Assembly: GCF_033118175.1 (NCBI RefSeq)
Contig: NC_083685.1
Coordinates: 131,829,501-131,893,500 of the forward strand
From: Dama dama
Lineage: Eukaryota > Chordata > Mammalia > Artiodactyla > Cervidae
Length of the DNA stretch: 64,000 nucleotides
Direction of reading: 5' to 3'
Positions 12,296 through 24,454 of this stretch are shown piece after piece; the first letter of the stretch is position 1, and each line of letters begins with the position of its first letter. The position numbers and the translations under genes were made by a program. The notes beneath the pieces were generated by a model. It searched no databases, was not told where the DNA came from, and was given only the letters and a program-made list of their open reading frames with translations.

Positions 12296-12783
12296 TTGAG
12301 TCGCTCAGTCGTGCCCGACTCTTTGCGACCCCATGGACTGCAGTATGCCAGGCTTCCCTGTCCTTCACCATCTCCCCGCATTTGCTCAAACTCATGTCCA
12401 TTGAGTCAATGATGCCATCCAATCATCCCATCCTCTGTCGCCCCCATCCTTGTTCTTGATCTTTCCCTGCATCAGGGTCTTGTCTAATGAGTCAGCTCTT
12501 CACATCAGGTGGCCAAAGTATTGGAGTTTTAGCTTCAGCATCAGTCCTTCCAATGAATATTCAGGATTGATTTCCTTTAGGATCGAGTGGCTTGATCTCC
12601 TTGCTGTCCAAGGAACTCTCAAGAGTCTTCTCCAGCATCACAGTTCAAAAACATCAATTCTTTGACGCTCAGCCTTCCTTATGGTCCAACTCTCACATCA
12701 GTACATGACTACTGGGAAAACCATAGATTATTTGACTATACAGAGCTGTATTGGCAAAATGATGTCTCTGCTCTTTAATACAC
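12296..12783 (-). mobile_element. ART2A/BovB-related ruminant repeat
   Basis: Almost 490 bp in reverse orientation. It begins 'gtcgctcagtcgtgcccgac' and continues through 'catcaggtggccaaagtatt', 'ccaatgaatattcaggattg', 'caagagtcttctccagcatc' and 'gtacatgactactgggaaaa'. This is the composite in which the Bov-tA-like 3' half joins sequence shared with the BovB (RTE) LINE 3' end. There is no reverse-transcriptase frame. Confidence 0.92.
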
Positions 12784-15700
12784 TCCCCTAGCCTGCTGGG
12801 GCAGACAAGAAGAATCTCTCAGATTCTTGTCCACCACTTGCTTACAGGCCAGAGCCGAGGGAGGTCCGGGTGTCAGTAGAACCCATTCTTCTCTTTTGGA
12901 TCTGAAATGGTTCAAGTTGAGGACCATCCCTGCTCAAGACACTCTCTGCTCATGACTGCCTATGAGCAATGGCTGAGGCCAACCGATCTGCAGTCCCCCA
13001 ACCTCTCCCCATGCTGCTGACCACCATGGAGACTGAGGCTGCGATGGTTGGTCGGTCTGGCAGCTGCAGGAAGCTGCCGACTCTAAGCGCCTCCCTCCTC
13101 ACAGGGTGCTGCAGCTTGAGGGGAGTGATGAAGGGAGAGCTTGTTAATCCCGGGGGAGCCGTCTCCTGGGCAGCTGGTCTCCTCAGGGACTAAAATAAGA
13201 TGCCCAAGAGGCCCTGGGGTGAGGCCCTCTCATGTAACAGGTCGAATCTCCACTGAGCCAGGCTGGGAATAGAATCAGCGACACGCCCGGCCATTAGGAG
13301 CGAGAAGTCCCTGCATTCATGGGGACATTTCTCCAGCGTCAGAGTCACGGAGGCACCTCGGAGCAGACTGCCTTGAATCCAGGCCACCCTGTGGCGGCTG
13401 CATCACCCACTTCTGTCAGCCTAAGTTGTCCATCCTGCCGCCTGCCCTCCTCACACAGCTCTCCTCCAGAGGTGCACCCCAGCCGTGACTCTGGGGCCCC
13501 CACCATCACTGCTCAGCTCTGCTGGGCCGCAGCCCTCCCCGAGATGCCCGGCACCGTCCAGCGCTCAGCCCTCATGCCTGACACACCCCGCCGCCGCCGC
13601 CTCCCTGGAGCATGAGGTACCCCGACTCCCAGTTCCACGGCAACGTGCACACTCGCCTCCCCAGCTAGTGGTGGGCTCTTGCCAGCTGGACTGAGGCTCT
13701 GGGCTCCATAGGGCCCAGCATCAACAGATAGACTCTGAACTAAAGGAAAGAGTGGGCAAAGGGCTGAGTGGATAAGCCACTCAACATCAAGGAAGACTGA
13801 CCCCAAACAGGTCAGGCGCTTCAGTGACCTAAAGGCCCGGGTTGGGATGAGACAAGATCACAAGGGAATCTTCTTCCGGGCTCGGGCACCCAGGCTCTGC
13901 ATCCCAAGCACTAGGCTGTGGGGAAGACATGGAGGGCTTCTCCCCAGACCCCAGTTGGAGCACAGGCTGGTCGGAGGGCATCTCCAGGAAGTGAGTTTAA
14001 AACTACTGATTCACCTTCCACGTCACCAGGGTTGATCCTCTTCAAAATGCTCCGACCACAAGGGCTCCTCAGGCTCCACTTCAGCTCTGAAAGGCTGTAA
14101 AGACATTTCCCATCTTCCAGTCGAGGAGAAGCTGTCTGACCTCTGCTCTGTAGCCTCGGATCACATGCTCTTGGAAACTCTGGGCTCCCCGCTCAGACCC
14201 CCATCCTAGTCGTCACTGGATGACTGTGAATCTGGACAGCTCCAGGTCAGCAGAGACCGTGCCTGACTTATTGATTATTGCTGCAGCCAAAACACACCAA
14301 TGAGGACTTACTGCCCACGAGGCAAACGGGGCAGTCCTCTGCGAGGTCGCCTCCTCCACAAGGGATCAGGGATCCAGGCTGGCCCGTCCTGTGGCTCTAC
14401 CATTCCCTGGGCTGACTGGAGGGGGAAGGAGGCTGTCTGGGGGAGGGTTGCAGCACCTGCCCAGAGCCCTCTCCAGAAGGACGCCTGTCACTCCTGCTCA
14501 CGTCCTGCTGGAGTGGCCACACGGCCCATCTGACCTGACGCAGAGGTAGCCACGAGGCCCCGAGCAGCCATGAGCCAGGAAGCAGGCAGTGAGCTTCCAG
14601 GGTTGGTCCTGGGTGGGTCCGCTGCACCCAGCACATGGCAGGGGCTCAGACATGGACGTTGGATGCAAGCGCTGCAGGTCAGAGTGGTTCAACGGGGCCT
14701 CATGGAGTCACTCGCAAGCCAGCGAGCTGAGGCTCCCCAGGAAGGTCCAGCCCAGCCATGCCGCCTCTCAAGCTGCTCTGTAGGAGCCGGGTCTGCCCTG
14801 TAGGAGCTGGGCCATGGTTTTCAACAGCCTGCCTCCTCAAGGCTGGAGAGGGGAGAGCCCGCCTGCGCCGACAGGGAGGTCACAGTTACAGGAGGGCGGC
14901 CGCTCTGCAAGGACGCCTAGGCCTCTTCTCCAGGACGAGCAAAGACTTTCCTTCTCGCCCAGAGCAGCACTTCCACACTCAGCTCAGAGTCAGGCCCCTG
15001 CCCCGGGGCTCGGGAGATCAGGGCTTCCACATCTCTAAGCCTCCTCTTTGCATCCTCAAAGGCGTGTTTTTAAAAAGATGAGAAGGGCTGAAGGGCTGGT
15101 TTCCATCTAAGCCTGAGCCAGGGCCCGCCTGCAGGTGGAGTGTCCTGGGTGGAAGGGGGGCAGCGGGGTGAAACCCAGGTCAGGGCCCAAAGCGGTGTGA
15201 GGGGCGGGCCTGAGCTGCCTGTCGCTGGTTTGGTCCTGCAGGGACCCGCCCCCAGAAGCAGGCAGAAGGGGCGCCAAGGATGGAGGATGGGAACGTCTCC
15301 CCAGCGGCTCCCACCGTCCTGCTCAGAGGTCCCCCCAGAGGTGGGGGTCTTGATACCCAAGCCTCTAGCTCTGCAAGCGTGGGAGCGTATGTGCAGTCCC
15401 CTGGGTGACCTTCCCAGGGCCGCAGGCCAAAGGCAAGAGCAACAGGTGACGCTGCGCAGGGCTGGGGGCCGCTCCGAGGAGCAAAGCGGGCGGAGAGACG
15501 AGCGTGGGCATTTGGGCGTCCGCGAGGAGCGCGGGGGTAGCGACCGTGAAGACGCTCCGCAGGCTGAGAGGTCATCACACCACCTGATGCTCTTTTCTCC
15601 AGGGCTCCCCCAGGTACCGCTGACCCCCCGGAGGCTGGTTGTGGAGTGACTCACAGGGTGACCAGCTCTCCCGGCTTTCCCGCAGCGCCCCCGGGCTTAG

Positions 15701-16417
15701 CGCTGAGTCCTGGGGGCCGGTCACCCACTGTCCACCAGGGCACAACTGCAGGGTGGGACCGTGACCGCCCAGGGGGAGGAACCGGGAGACGCACCCGCAC
15801 TCGTGACCGCTCCGGGCACAGCCCTTCCAGCCTCCACAGCTGGCCGCCCTGCGGTCAGTGCAGACACAGAGCCCCGCTTTCCTTAGAGTCAAAGACCTGG
15901 TTTCCTTTCTCTCTCTCAAGAAACCTCACTGGTTCATTTTCAGACATTGTAGAAAATTTACAAAATACAAACAAAATGTAAAGAGGAAAATCTGAATTCA
16001 CTCAGAAACAGAACAATGGGCACGTTTTAGGATATTTCTTTCCAGACGTTTCCTGTGCCTGGAGAAATACCTGGGACTTGATGGACGTAGAGAAAGGGTA
16101 CGTGAGCCGCTGCAGGCATTCCTGAACCTTTTCTCCACAAAATCCTCCTGGAGTCTCAGGGCAGGAGGGCTCCCCAAGACCTGAGTCCTGAGTTTTACCA
16201 GATAAAGGAATAACTCATCACAGGCCACATGTCCCATGAGGTCTCTTCACATGGGGGTCTCCTGACCCCCAGAAGGAGAGAACCACTTGTCTCCAGGAGC
16301 ACAGACCACGACCCTGGGAGGGCCTTGGTATTCCTGCGGCCTGGCCAATCTAGGACCCCCAAATTAACCTCCGCCCTATGCACCACTTATAGCCAAGGGG
16401 CACACAGACTCTGCAGT

Positions 16418-16613
16418 GTGACTGTGACTCTGTGACCCCATGGACTGTAGCCCACCAGGCTCCTCTGTCCATGGGATTTCCCAGGCAAGAAGACTGCGGT
16501 GGGCGGCCATTTCTTCTAGGGGATCTTTCTGATTCAGGGATCGAACCTGTGTTTCTGATGTCTCCTGCCTTGGCAGGCAGACTCTTTACCACTGGCGCCA
16601 CCTGGGAAGCCCA
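16418..16613 (-). mobile_element. Bov-tA SINE
   Basis: In reverse orientation: 'ctctgtgaccccatggactg', 'tctgtccatgggatttccca', 'tttaccactggcgccacctg' and 'ggaagccc' in order. It is close to full length, with the tRNA-like head at the high-coordinate end. Confidence 0.93.
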
Positions 16614-18429
16614 CGTCTTAATAGATAACACAGCAAACAGCCTGATTACCGAGAGAGGACACACATGAGGGGAGTCGGGCTGGCATTCTCTCTTCTCACG
16701 TCAGCCATTAATTTTCTCCCTGTTAAGTGCCTTGGGGCCGACGCTAACAAAATTGGATTCGACAGGGATAAATGTGAAATCCTTTGGACTAAACACTCCA
16801 CAGAAACAGGTTGTGGGCAGGGAGGCTGAGAGCCTGAGTCTCAGGGACAGCAGGTCCCAGAGCAGAAGCTCGGCATCCAGAGATGGGCGGGGCAGGGCCC
16901 TGGGCTCTGGGTGTCAGACCTAGCCCCAGCGGGGGCTGCTGTGGGGGCTGTGCTTCTGGGTAACCCAGAGCCGGGAGCGAGGCTGGAGACAGGCTGGAAC
17001 CACTGATAGAGAAACAGCTGAAGGAAAAGGGGAGATACGACCTAGGGCACATCCACTAAGGGAAGTGCCCAGGTTCTCGCCTTGGGGGCCTGGGGGTGAT
17101 CTTGTCAGGCTCCCTGCGTGCTCTCTGCAGCGCCCACTTCTTAGGGCTGGGGTGGGGGGAGCGGGCTGGTGGGAGTGCAGTCGGGCTTCCAGCCTGTGAT
17201 AAGGTCAAGCTGGGGGACGAGTCTGGTCCCAACTGTGGCAGCTTGCCAACCACTTCCTGTGCATCCTCAAGCCTTGGTCCTTACTTTTCTGCAAATCCCG
17301 GATGGCTGGAAAAACAGCTGGTCCTTTGTCCTGTCGGACACAGTTCCTTTCTTTGATGACTTGAAGGGTTGACACATGATAGATGATGGATTCTTTTATT
17401 CCCAGAGGTTACATGTAATTCCCACGGATGGAGTTTCATGGAGGCAAGTGACCTCTCGGGAATTTGAAGTTAAAACTGTTTGGACACAGAATGCCTTGGG
17501 AGGGGAGAGGTGCCCATCGCTGGCTGGGGGATCGGGGTGGGGGAGGGCTCCATGCCAGGGGTTCTGGGAGCCTGAGAGTTTGGGTGTCTTGCCGCATGCC
17601 CAGCAGGAAGACCCTTCTGCAGGTGCAGTACATGTGGATCCCTGGACATCGCTTGGGGGCCCCGCAGCTGGCAGAGGAGCAGGAAGGCCCACACGTCCGT
17701 CCACCTTCTTGCAAGGCTGGCCTCCGACAGGCGAACCAGGAGTGTTGCACTTCCTCTTACACGCCACTCACCTCTGTTGGTCCCAGGGCTGCCATGATGA
17801 ACAAAGGGACACTGTCATCTCACAGTCTGGAGCCCCAGGGCCCTGCACCTCCAAGGCCTGCGTAGGCCCCCTCCTAGCCCCGCCCTTCCTGGCGGCGCTG
17901 CCCCTCCGTCCCCCCCAGCCCCCAGGCTGGATGATGAACCGTAACCACACGTGGTGACACAGACACCTAAGATAATGTGTGAAAAAGTGTGTTAATATGT
18001 TGGACGGTGTGATTCCTATTTAAAATTTCTATCAAATAGAAAATAGTACCCTAAATGCAGAGTGGAGGTTAGTGAAATGCACTGGAAAGGCCTCTGGAGC
18101 TAACGTGTCTGTACGCAAGCTAATGCTTCGAGCCTATTTCCTTTTCAGGTTTATATACATTATACTGAAAATGTAAACATACGGTTTTCTCATTTCTGCC
18201 AAAAACAGTGTTAGCATGATCAGTGTGGGAGCAAGTGTCAGTCCTCTAGTCCCTTTGCTGTTTCCTAAGATTTTCAGCAACTTTTGGATTAGTATCAGTT
18301 TATTATTTTTTATTAAAAAAAAAAACAAGTTTTTAAAAAGTTAAATCTATAGGTATTGACCTTGAGAGGTGTGTCATATGTTATTACATGAAAAGAGTAG
18401 GTGACAGAGTGAAGTGTGTATTATCCCTT

Positions 18430-19040
18430 TTTCAAAATAGGGGACACAGCCATTCTGGAAGCCAGCATGGCGGTCTCTAACAACAAACACGCAGCATCAC
18501 GCCCCCTGGCGGCTGTACTCCCAGGCATCTAGCCCAGAGAAGGGTGACTCTGATTCACCTCCAAACCTGTTCATACATAGCAGCGTTAGTAGAAACAGCT
18601 GGAAACCACAGGTGTGCTAGTTGGAAATTATCCGGTGTCATAAAGTGTGGTACAGCTATGCCATGGAATCTTGCTCTGCAGTCAGAAGGGGCAAGATGGT
18701 GATACCACAACTGGTAGATCTCGAATTATGCTGAATGAAAGGGCCAGTCCCCACAGGTTATAGACTGTCTGACTCCGTTTCTAGAAACGGAGGTCATCTC
18801 GGTGGTTGCCCTGGGCCAGGGTCAGAGGCTGGGGACAGGGGAGTGGATGTGGCTGTGGGCAGCATGAGGGGTCCTCAGGGTGGTGGGTGTCCCTGACGAG
18901 TGTGTCAGGACCCAGGTTGTGACGTCATCACTGGAGGAAACTCAGTAACAGGGACACGGAGTCTCCCTGCGTTATTTCTTACAACTGCATGTAAATGTAA
19001 ATTCCCTCCAAGTAAAAAGATCAATGTTTTAAAAGCAGGG
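18430..19040 (+). repeat. Old L1 (L1M-type) 3' end
   Basis: The order of words follows the L1 3' region: 'gtactcccaggcatctagcc', 'ttcatacatagcagcgttag', 'gtgtggtacagctatgcc', 'ttatgctgaatgaaagggcc', 'ggtggttgccctgggccagg' and 'aactgcatgtaaatgtaaat'. All open frames are destroyed. A CTCF-like motif lies within it at 18499-18513 (see findings). Confidence 0.75.
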
Positions 19041-19220
19041 GAGCCTCACAGACATGTGCACTGGCTGGGATGCAACACAGAGAATGAGGTGGGAAAATGT
19101 ATGGCTGACCGCTGACCTCTGCAGAACAGCTGTGAAGGGAGATTGTTGTCAACCTCTTAGTGTTTGACTGTGCTGACAAGCATGGGGGACTGTGAATTTT
19201 GTTTAGACCCATAAAGTAGA

Positions 19221-19372
19221 CAATGAGATGGTTGGATGACATCACCGACTCAAAGGACATGAGTTTGAGCAAACTCCTGGTAACAGTGAAGGACAGGGAA
19301 GCCTGGCATGCTATAGTCATGGGGTCACAAAGAGTTGGACACAACTTAGCGACTGAACAACAACAAAAATAA
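19221..19372 (+). mobile_element. BovB/ART2A-type SINE 3' half
   Basis: In + orientation: 'gagatggttggatgacatca', 'gacatgagtttgagcaaact', 'gacagggaagcctggcatgc', 'ggggtcacaaagagttggac', ending in an 'acaacaacaaaaataaa' A-rich tail. It is a 5'-truncated ruminant retroposon. Confidence 0.92.
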
Positions 19373-20157
19373 AGTAGCCCAAAAAATGTGCATGGGAAGG
19401 AGGTAAGGGCAGAGAGCACCACCTCGCCCACCATGCCTGGGAAACACTGGCACGGTATCCCGCCCAATGTCTGGAACCGGGTGCGGCCCCCTCTGGCCTC
19501 CACGGCCCCCACTCTGGCCACCCTGACACCACCTGCCTGGTGCTGCTCCCTCTTAATCACAAATGCTCAGGGCTCACCCCCAGCTCAGCCTCTCACCACA
19601 GAGGGAGACCCACAGAGTGAAGGGGGTGATGTCTGGGACCATAGCCGCACTCTCCGCTGAGCCATCGCTGTGGGCCAGGAGGCATCTGCAGGCCTTTCAG
19701 TGTCAGCTCAGATCCCCAGGAGGAGGCAAGTGGTTGTCCCCATTCTACAGAAGCGATGAGGCAGGTAATTAAGTCGTTCGCACCTGAGTCACACAGAGCG
19801 TGCCATCGAACCATGCCCCACTTAGGGTGCCATCCCTGACACCCTTAGCTGTCCCCCACTGTCCTGACCAAGGCCAGCCTGCCCCACAGGGGCCCTGGAG
19901 ACCAGCACCCCAGCTCTGAAGGCAGCAGCTCAGGACCCAGTGGAGGGATATGGCCAGCCGTGGGCACACTCCCTGCTGAGTGGTCCTCCTCTGTGCGCCG
20001 ACCCCCTTGCTGACCCCCCTGTCATACCTGGGCTGCCCTTCTGCTCCCCCATGCCCAGGGCCTGCCCAGAGCCGGGCACACACAGCACGCAAGTCTGGGC
20101 GAACGGAGGTGGGGTCCCTCGGGGCGCTCACACGGCTCTTTTCCTCTGCTCCTCCAG

Positions 20158-20241
20158 GGATCTATAAAGGACACTGCTTTCGGATCAACCATTTCCCAGA
20201 GGACAACGATTATGACCATGACAGCTCAGAGTACCTCCTCC
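20158..20241 (+). CDS. CACNG4: CACNG4 exon 2 (TARP gamma-4)
   Basis: An 84-nt internal exon with acceptor 'ctgctcctccag' and donor C|GTGAGT. It enters with two bases of a split Gly codon and leaves with one base of a split Arg codon. Translation gives [20 protein letters not shown] then DSSEYLLR. This is the part of the first extracellular loop just before transmembrane helix 2 in TARP gamma-4, and the HFPED block is shared with stargazin (gamma-2). TARPs bind AMPA-type glutamate receptors and control their trafficking and gating. The upstream exon 1, coding for TM1 and the claudin-type GLW motif, lies outside the window. The phase fits exon 3 exactly. Confidence 0.96.
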
Positions 20242-21367
20242 GTGAGTGTCAGGACCCTGCCTCCCCCTGTGTGTGGGATGGGGGACAGTAGGCAGGCAGG
20301 CACTGGAGGAAGGATGGGCCCCGTGGGTGCAGAGGGGCCAGCCTCTGGGTGCTCCCGACACTCCCCTCAGACTCAGGATACTGCGTTCAGGGATGGGGTG
20401 CGGTTAGGCCTGCTGCGGCACACCAGTCGCCCCCGTGCAGTTACTGGCTGGGAGGACACACCAGGCTGGGGCTGGCCTGAGGGGAGGAGGGCGGGGAGTC
20501 CCGCTGCCCGGGGCTGCTACTGGTGGCTGTCTTCAAAGGAGTTGATCACAACAGCTGGTCCTGAGGCAAGGAGGTTAGAGATGTTGGCTTGCCCAGGCCC
20601 AGCATCCCTGGGGGGCTGAGACACCCCAAGGATACTGCCCAGCCAGCACTGGACCTGCCCACCCCTCCCCACCCCCACCCAGCAATCTATTCTTGACAAG
20701 TCAGATTAAATCACACACTGAGACACCCACCTGGTGGGTGCCAGGCAGCCTGTGGGACCAGCCTCAGGTCCATGGGCCTCAAGTCTCTCCAGCACCAACT
20801 GGTGGAGCCCCCAGCTCTACCCCGAGCCCCCTGCCCAGGTCCTGAGACAGCGCTGGCCCCCAAACTGGAACCAGAAGTCAGAGGACAAACCCAGCCCCAC
20901 GCCCCAAATCCAGATCTCATCCCCGGGCTGTGGCTACCTCCCTGGGAGGAAGGATGGAGCCTCAGCCAGGGGAGGAACCTGGAAACGGAAAAACAGCAAG
21001 ATTTTGAAGTCGTTTTCCCCTTCCACATCAGCCCAGACACACGCAGAGCTGCTCCCATATGCTCCCCCGGGACCTGGGCTGGCTTCATTTATGGAGAATC
21101 GATACCAGCGTCCACAGAGGGAACACAATTCACTCTGCACCTGCTTATGGATCGTTTTTTCTAAGAGAAAGGACTCTGGTTCTGAGTCATCTCGTGAAGC
21201 AGAACAGCATGTGGTTCCCATGGAGTCCAGGGCCAGAACCGGAAACAATGTCGCCGGATCTGCCTCCTATCCCTCCCCCTCCCCTTCTCCTCTTCTTCCC
21301 GCCTGTCTTCTGTTTCTGCTTTCTGGGGGTCAGTATTGAACTGAGCACATGCTATTCCATGGGGCTG

Positions 21368-21482
21368 CCACAGATGGTTGTGCAGGTTGCACACTGCACA
21401 ACTAGGGGACATCATTGGCATAGACTGTGGCATGAATAACACCATGAGTTGCGCAGTGTGCGGGCTGCACAGCCATCTGGGG
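21368..21482 (+). repeat. Long imperfect inverted repeat (hairpin)
   Basis: Arms at 21368-21402 and 21448-21482 are 35 nt each and separated by a 45-nt loop. By hand alignment 29 of 35 positions are Watson-Crick pairs. Three of the six mismatches become G-U pairs in the + strand RNA, which is the sense of CACNG4 transcription. The left arm holds a smaller perfect palindrome, 'gttgtgcag' with 'ctgcacaac'. It could be a folded intronic RNA, a miRNA-like precursor or a small MITE remnant; no family was recognised. Confidence 0.75.
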
Positions 21483-22217
21483 TGGCCACTGGTGCTCAGC
21501 CCTGACTCAGAACCCACCAGGGCAGGCAGACAGTGCTCAAGGCTCTGGGGGCAGATCTGCTGCACTGCCAGGCCTTGGGACTGTGGGGAAGGGAAACATC
21601 TGATCTTGGGACCAGAGAAGCATCTGATCCTTCCCACTTCCCGCTTGAACTTGCCTGAAGGCAACTGGCACTGGCTCTTCCCCTTTACTCCCTGCCCTGC
21701 CCCCACCCTGGTCCCCAGAGGGCTGGGGTCTCTGGATGGGCCCCATGACACGTCAGCCCAGAGGCCAGACGTGTGGCTTCCTGGGGTCCCCACCAGAAGC
21801 AGAGGAGATGCTCAGACAGGAGGAAGGAAGGGCGTTCAGTGAAGGACTAATTACAAAGATGTGCAGGGATGGGGGAGGGGTGGTGAGCACACAGGCAGTA
21901 GCAGCAGAAGGACCCCTGGCCCTTGGCCTGAGCGGGCGACTGAGGCAGGTGCGGGTGCCTGGACCAGAGGAGCTGTGTGGCCCGGGCCACCAGGCAGGGT
22001 GGCTTGACAGGAACACAGCCACCTCACCCCCGTCCTCATCCTCAGGAGGAAGCCAGGGCAGTAACGTCTCCAAAGTGGAGTGAAGGGACCCCAGTGATCT
22101 GGTCCCTGGTGTCAGCTGCCCAAGGCCCAGAGCAGGAGGGAGAGAGGTGGCCGAGGACCAGGAGGGGCAAACCGAGCCTGTGCCGCCCACTCACTCCCCA
22201 CTCACTCCCTGGCCTCA

Positions 22218-22569
22218 GGCTCCCTGCCCGCAAGCCCCTTGGGGTGCCTGGGCCAGGCTCACACTGCCCGCAAGCCCCTCGGGGTGCCCAGAGCCAGGCT
22301 CCCTGCCCGCAAGCCCCTCGGGGTGCCCAGGGCCAGGCTTTCTGCCCACAAGCCCCTCGGGGTGCTGGAGCCAGGCTCCCTGCCTGCAAGCCCCTCGGGG
22401 TGCCCAGGGCCAGGCTCTCTGCCCGCAAGCCCCTCGGGGTGCCCAGGGCCAGGTTCCCTGCCCCACAAGCCCCTCGGGGTGCCCGGGGCCAGGCTGACTG
22501 CCCGCAAGGCCCCCAGGGTGCCTGGGGCCAGGCTCACTGCCAGCAAGCCCCTTGGGGTGCCCGGGCCAG
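22218..22569 (+). repeat. 39-bp minisatellite, nine copies
   Basis: Nine head-to-tail units of about 39 bp, with a core 'gcaagcccctcggggtgccc' followed by 'agggccaggctccctgcc'. Units differ by a few substitutions, and the edge copies are the most diverged. Because 39 is a multiple of three and the units lack stops, three or more frames stay open across it. These repetitive 'proteins' are artefacts and not genes. It lies in CACNG4 intron 2. Confidence 0.95.
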
Positions 22570-24160
22570 TGATGGAAGCTGACCTGACAAGGAAGTGCTT
22601 CCCCCATCATGCGCTGTGGGGAGACGGGCAGGCTCATTAAGGAGCCTGAGGAAGAAAAGGGTGCTGGCTCCAGGACTGTGACCTCGAGTGTTGGTGAAGT
22701 GGGGAGGGCAGAGCTGATCTCCATCAAGGGGCTGGTGTTCCCCTCAAAGGCTGCAGAAACAGTGAGAACTGGCCCTGAAGTTGAGCTCCAGAGAGCAGGT
22801 ACCCGTGAGCTTAGGAAGTAGGCTAAGGAAGAACTAGGCAGAGGAAGTAGGTAATATTCCAGGACAGGCCAAGGTCCTGGGCACTGCAGCCAGCCGATCT
22901 GTGTCCCTGTTCCCCTGCCATGTCTCTCCTGACAGCCCCACTGGCCTCTGGAGTCCCTGTCCCCCTTGCCTTGGGCCTGGACCCCCTTTTCCCAGGTTCC
23001 GCATTTCAGGCTCGGTGGGTGGTTTCTGTGCTAACCTCCAAGAGCTGGTGTCAGGGCTGCCGGAGCCCACGGTGTGCCTCTGGCCAGATGCAGATCCTCG
23101 CCAGGGCCGGATGTGGCCAGGAGTGGGCTGGACATCAGCGCTGCTCTGTGCAAGACCCAGCCTGCACCTCAGCTGGCACCTGCACGTCCAGCGCTCCAGA
23201 TGAGCCCATGTGGTGAGGGATGGCCCTCACATGACAGGCGGGCGGGGTGCACGACGGCTCTGGGCCCGGCCGACCTCGGCGACATTAGAGGCACCAGGCT
23301 TCCCCGCCTCCAGCCCCTCGGACCCACCGCAGCACCAAGGCCTCAAAAGGGCCCCAGCCGCCGTGCTGGCCAGCGCACACCAGAGGAGCGTTTCAGAAGC
23401 CTGCAGGAAACCTTCCCCAGGGAGAGGGGGTGGGGGCGGTGGCAGAGAGAAGAGCCTCATTTGATGCCCCACACAAACCACTCTCTGTGCCGCAGGGCAC
23501 ACACTGGTGGGCTTACAAACAGGGAAACAAGCGCTGCCTTCAGAGGCTGAAAGCAGCAAACCCACTCAGCTGGCTTGCGAGGGGCGCCTGCCAGCGCTCC
23601 AGTCCCATGGGCCGGCCTTTCCAGGGGGCTGAGAGGCGAGGTCAGGGCTCCTTTTCCCCCGCCCCTGCCCTTCCTCCCAGCCAGGCGCTCCAAGAGCGGA
23701 CGTATCCCCTGGGGCCCTACTAAGTGCTGTGTATCTTATTTCACAGATTCTCACACAACTTTGGCAAGGCAGCGTGTTCTTTTCCTAAGGCCACCGTAAT
23801 AAACTGCCACTAAAGAGGAGGCTGTGAGGGGTAGCTCCACAGCGTTCCCAGTGGCCTCCCTGGGGGCGCTGAGGGGCTCTCCTCCTGTCTGGCTGGCAGA
23901 AGTGTGACCCACACCCAGGGAGAAGCTAAGAGAGACCCAGGCAGAGGTGACTCCAGGCCACCTGGCATGCAGGGGAGTGACCACAGGCCAGGGCCATCAC
24001 TTGCTGGTCCAGCCTGCCCCCCACCAGTCACTCCCTCCCTACTTTGGGTCTATGGGGCTGGAGGGGAAACTTCAAGGTCAGGGGGCTCCCATGCATCCCC
24101 CGGGTGGGCCCGTGAGGAGGGCCAGTCTCATGGCCTCTCTGCTCTGTCTCTGCCGGCCAG

Positions 24161-24301
24161 GCATCGTGCGTGCCTCCAGCGTCTTCCCCATCCTGAGCAC
24201 CATCCTGCTCCTGCTCGGCGGGCTCTGCATCGGCGCCGGTAGGTTCTACAGCCGCAAGAACAACATCGTGCTCAGCGCCGGCATCCTCTTCGTGGCCGCA
24301 G
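24161..24301 (+). CDS. CACNG4: CACNG4 exon 3 (TARP gamma-4)
   Basis: A 141-nt exon between 'tgccggccag' and G|GTGAGC. It completes the split Arg codon of exon 2 and leaves one base of a Gly codon. It encodes 'IVRASSVFPILSTILLLLGG' and on through CIGAGRFYSRKNNIVLSAG to ILFVAA. This gives transmembrane helix 2 (ASSVFPIL to IGAG), the short cytoplasmic turn FYSRKNN, and the start of helix 3. This exon is the most conserved part of TARPs gamma-2, -3, -4 and -8. The equivalent position in the human protein, from memory, has IYSRKNN rather than FYSRKNN, a conservative change. Confidence 0.97.
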
Positions 24302-24454
24302 GTGAGCCGTCTGCTCGGGTCCCCACTGCACACTGCACTCACTCGGGGCTGGGGGTGCAGACAGACAGATGGTAAAATCCCTGGGGGTAACTCACATCAG
24401 CAGTCCAGGAGGCGGGCAGGGAGTGGGGAGCAGAAACCCAGTGGGTATCAGGCC

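Larger units (their letters stand above)
1..20157 (+). other. CACNG4: CACNG4 intron 1 (3' part)
   Basis: No CACNG exon 1 (the ATG and first transmembrane segment of a gamma subunit) can be found upstream of the exon at 20158, so this stretch is read as the tail of the large first intron. It is GC-rich and holds the repeats listed separately. Between them I see no recognisable gene or repeat in about 1-560, 3150-4560, 5300-7790, 7970-9980, 10920-12290, 12790-16420, 16615-18000 and 19380-20157. The stretch 18000-18420 is A+T-rich with no assignment. Many frames stay open only because the DNA is GC-rich; none has a recognisable domain or consistent splice sites. An unannotated noncoding RNA or enhancer cannot be excluded. 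Confidence 0.8.
20242..24160 (+). other. CACNG4: CACNG4 intron 2
   Basis: This intron runs from GTGAGT to a 'ctgtctctgccggccag' acceptor. It contains a 115-bp inverted repeat at 21368-21482 and a nine-copy 39-bp minisatellite at 22218-22569, both listed separately. In the rest (20242-21367, 21483-22217 and 22570-24160) I recognise no gene, RNA or clear interspersed repeat. The sequence is GC-rich and the long open frames have no domain. Confidence 0.9.

Noticed and set aside
21977..22727. Repetitive 95-201-residue frames on both strands
   Set aside because: These arise from the 39-bp (13-codon) minisatellite in CACNG4 intron 2.
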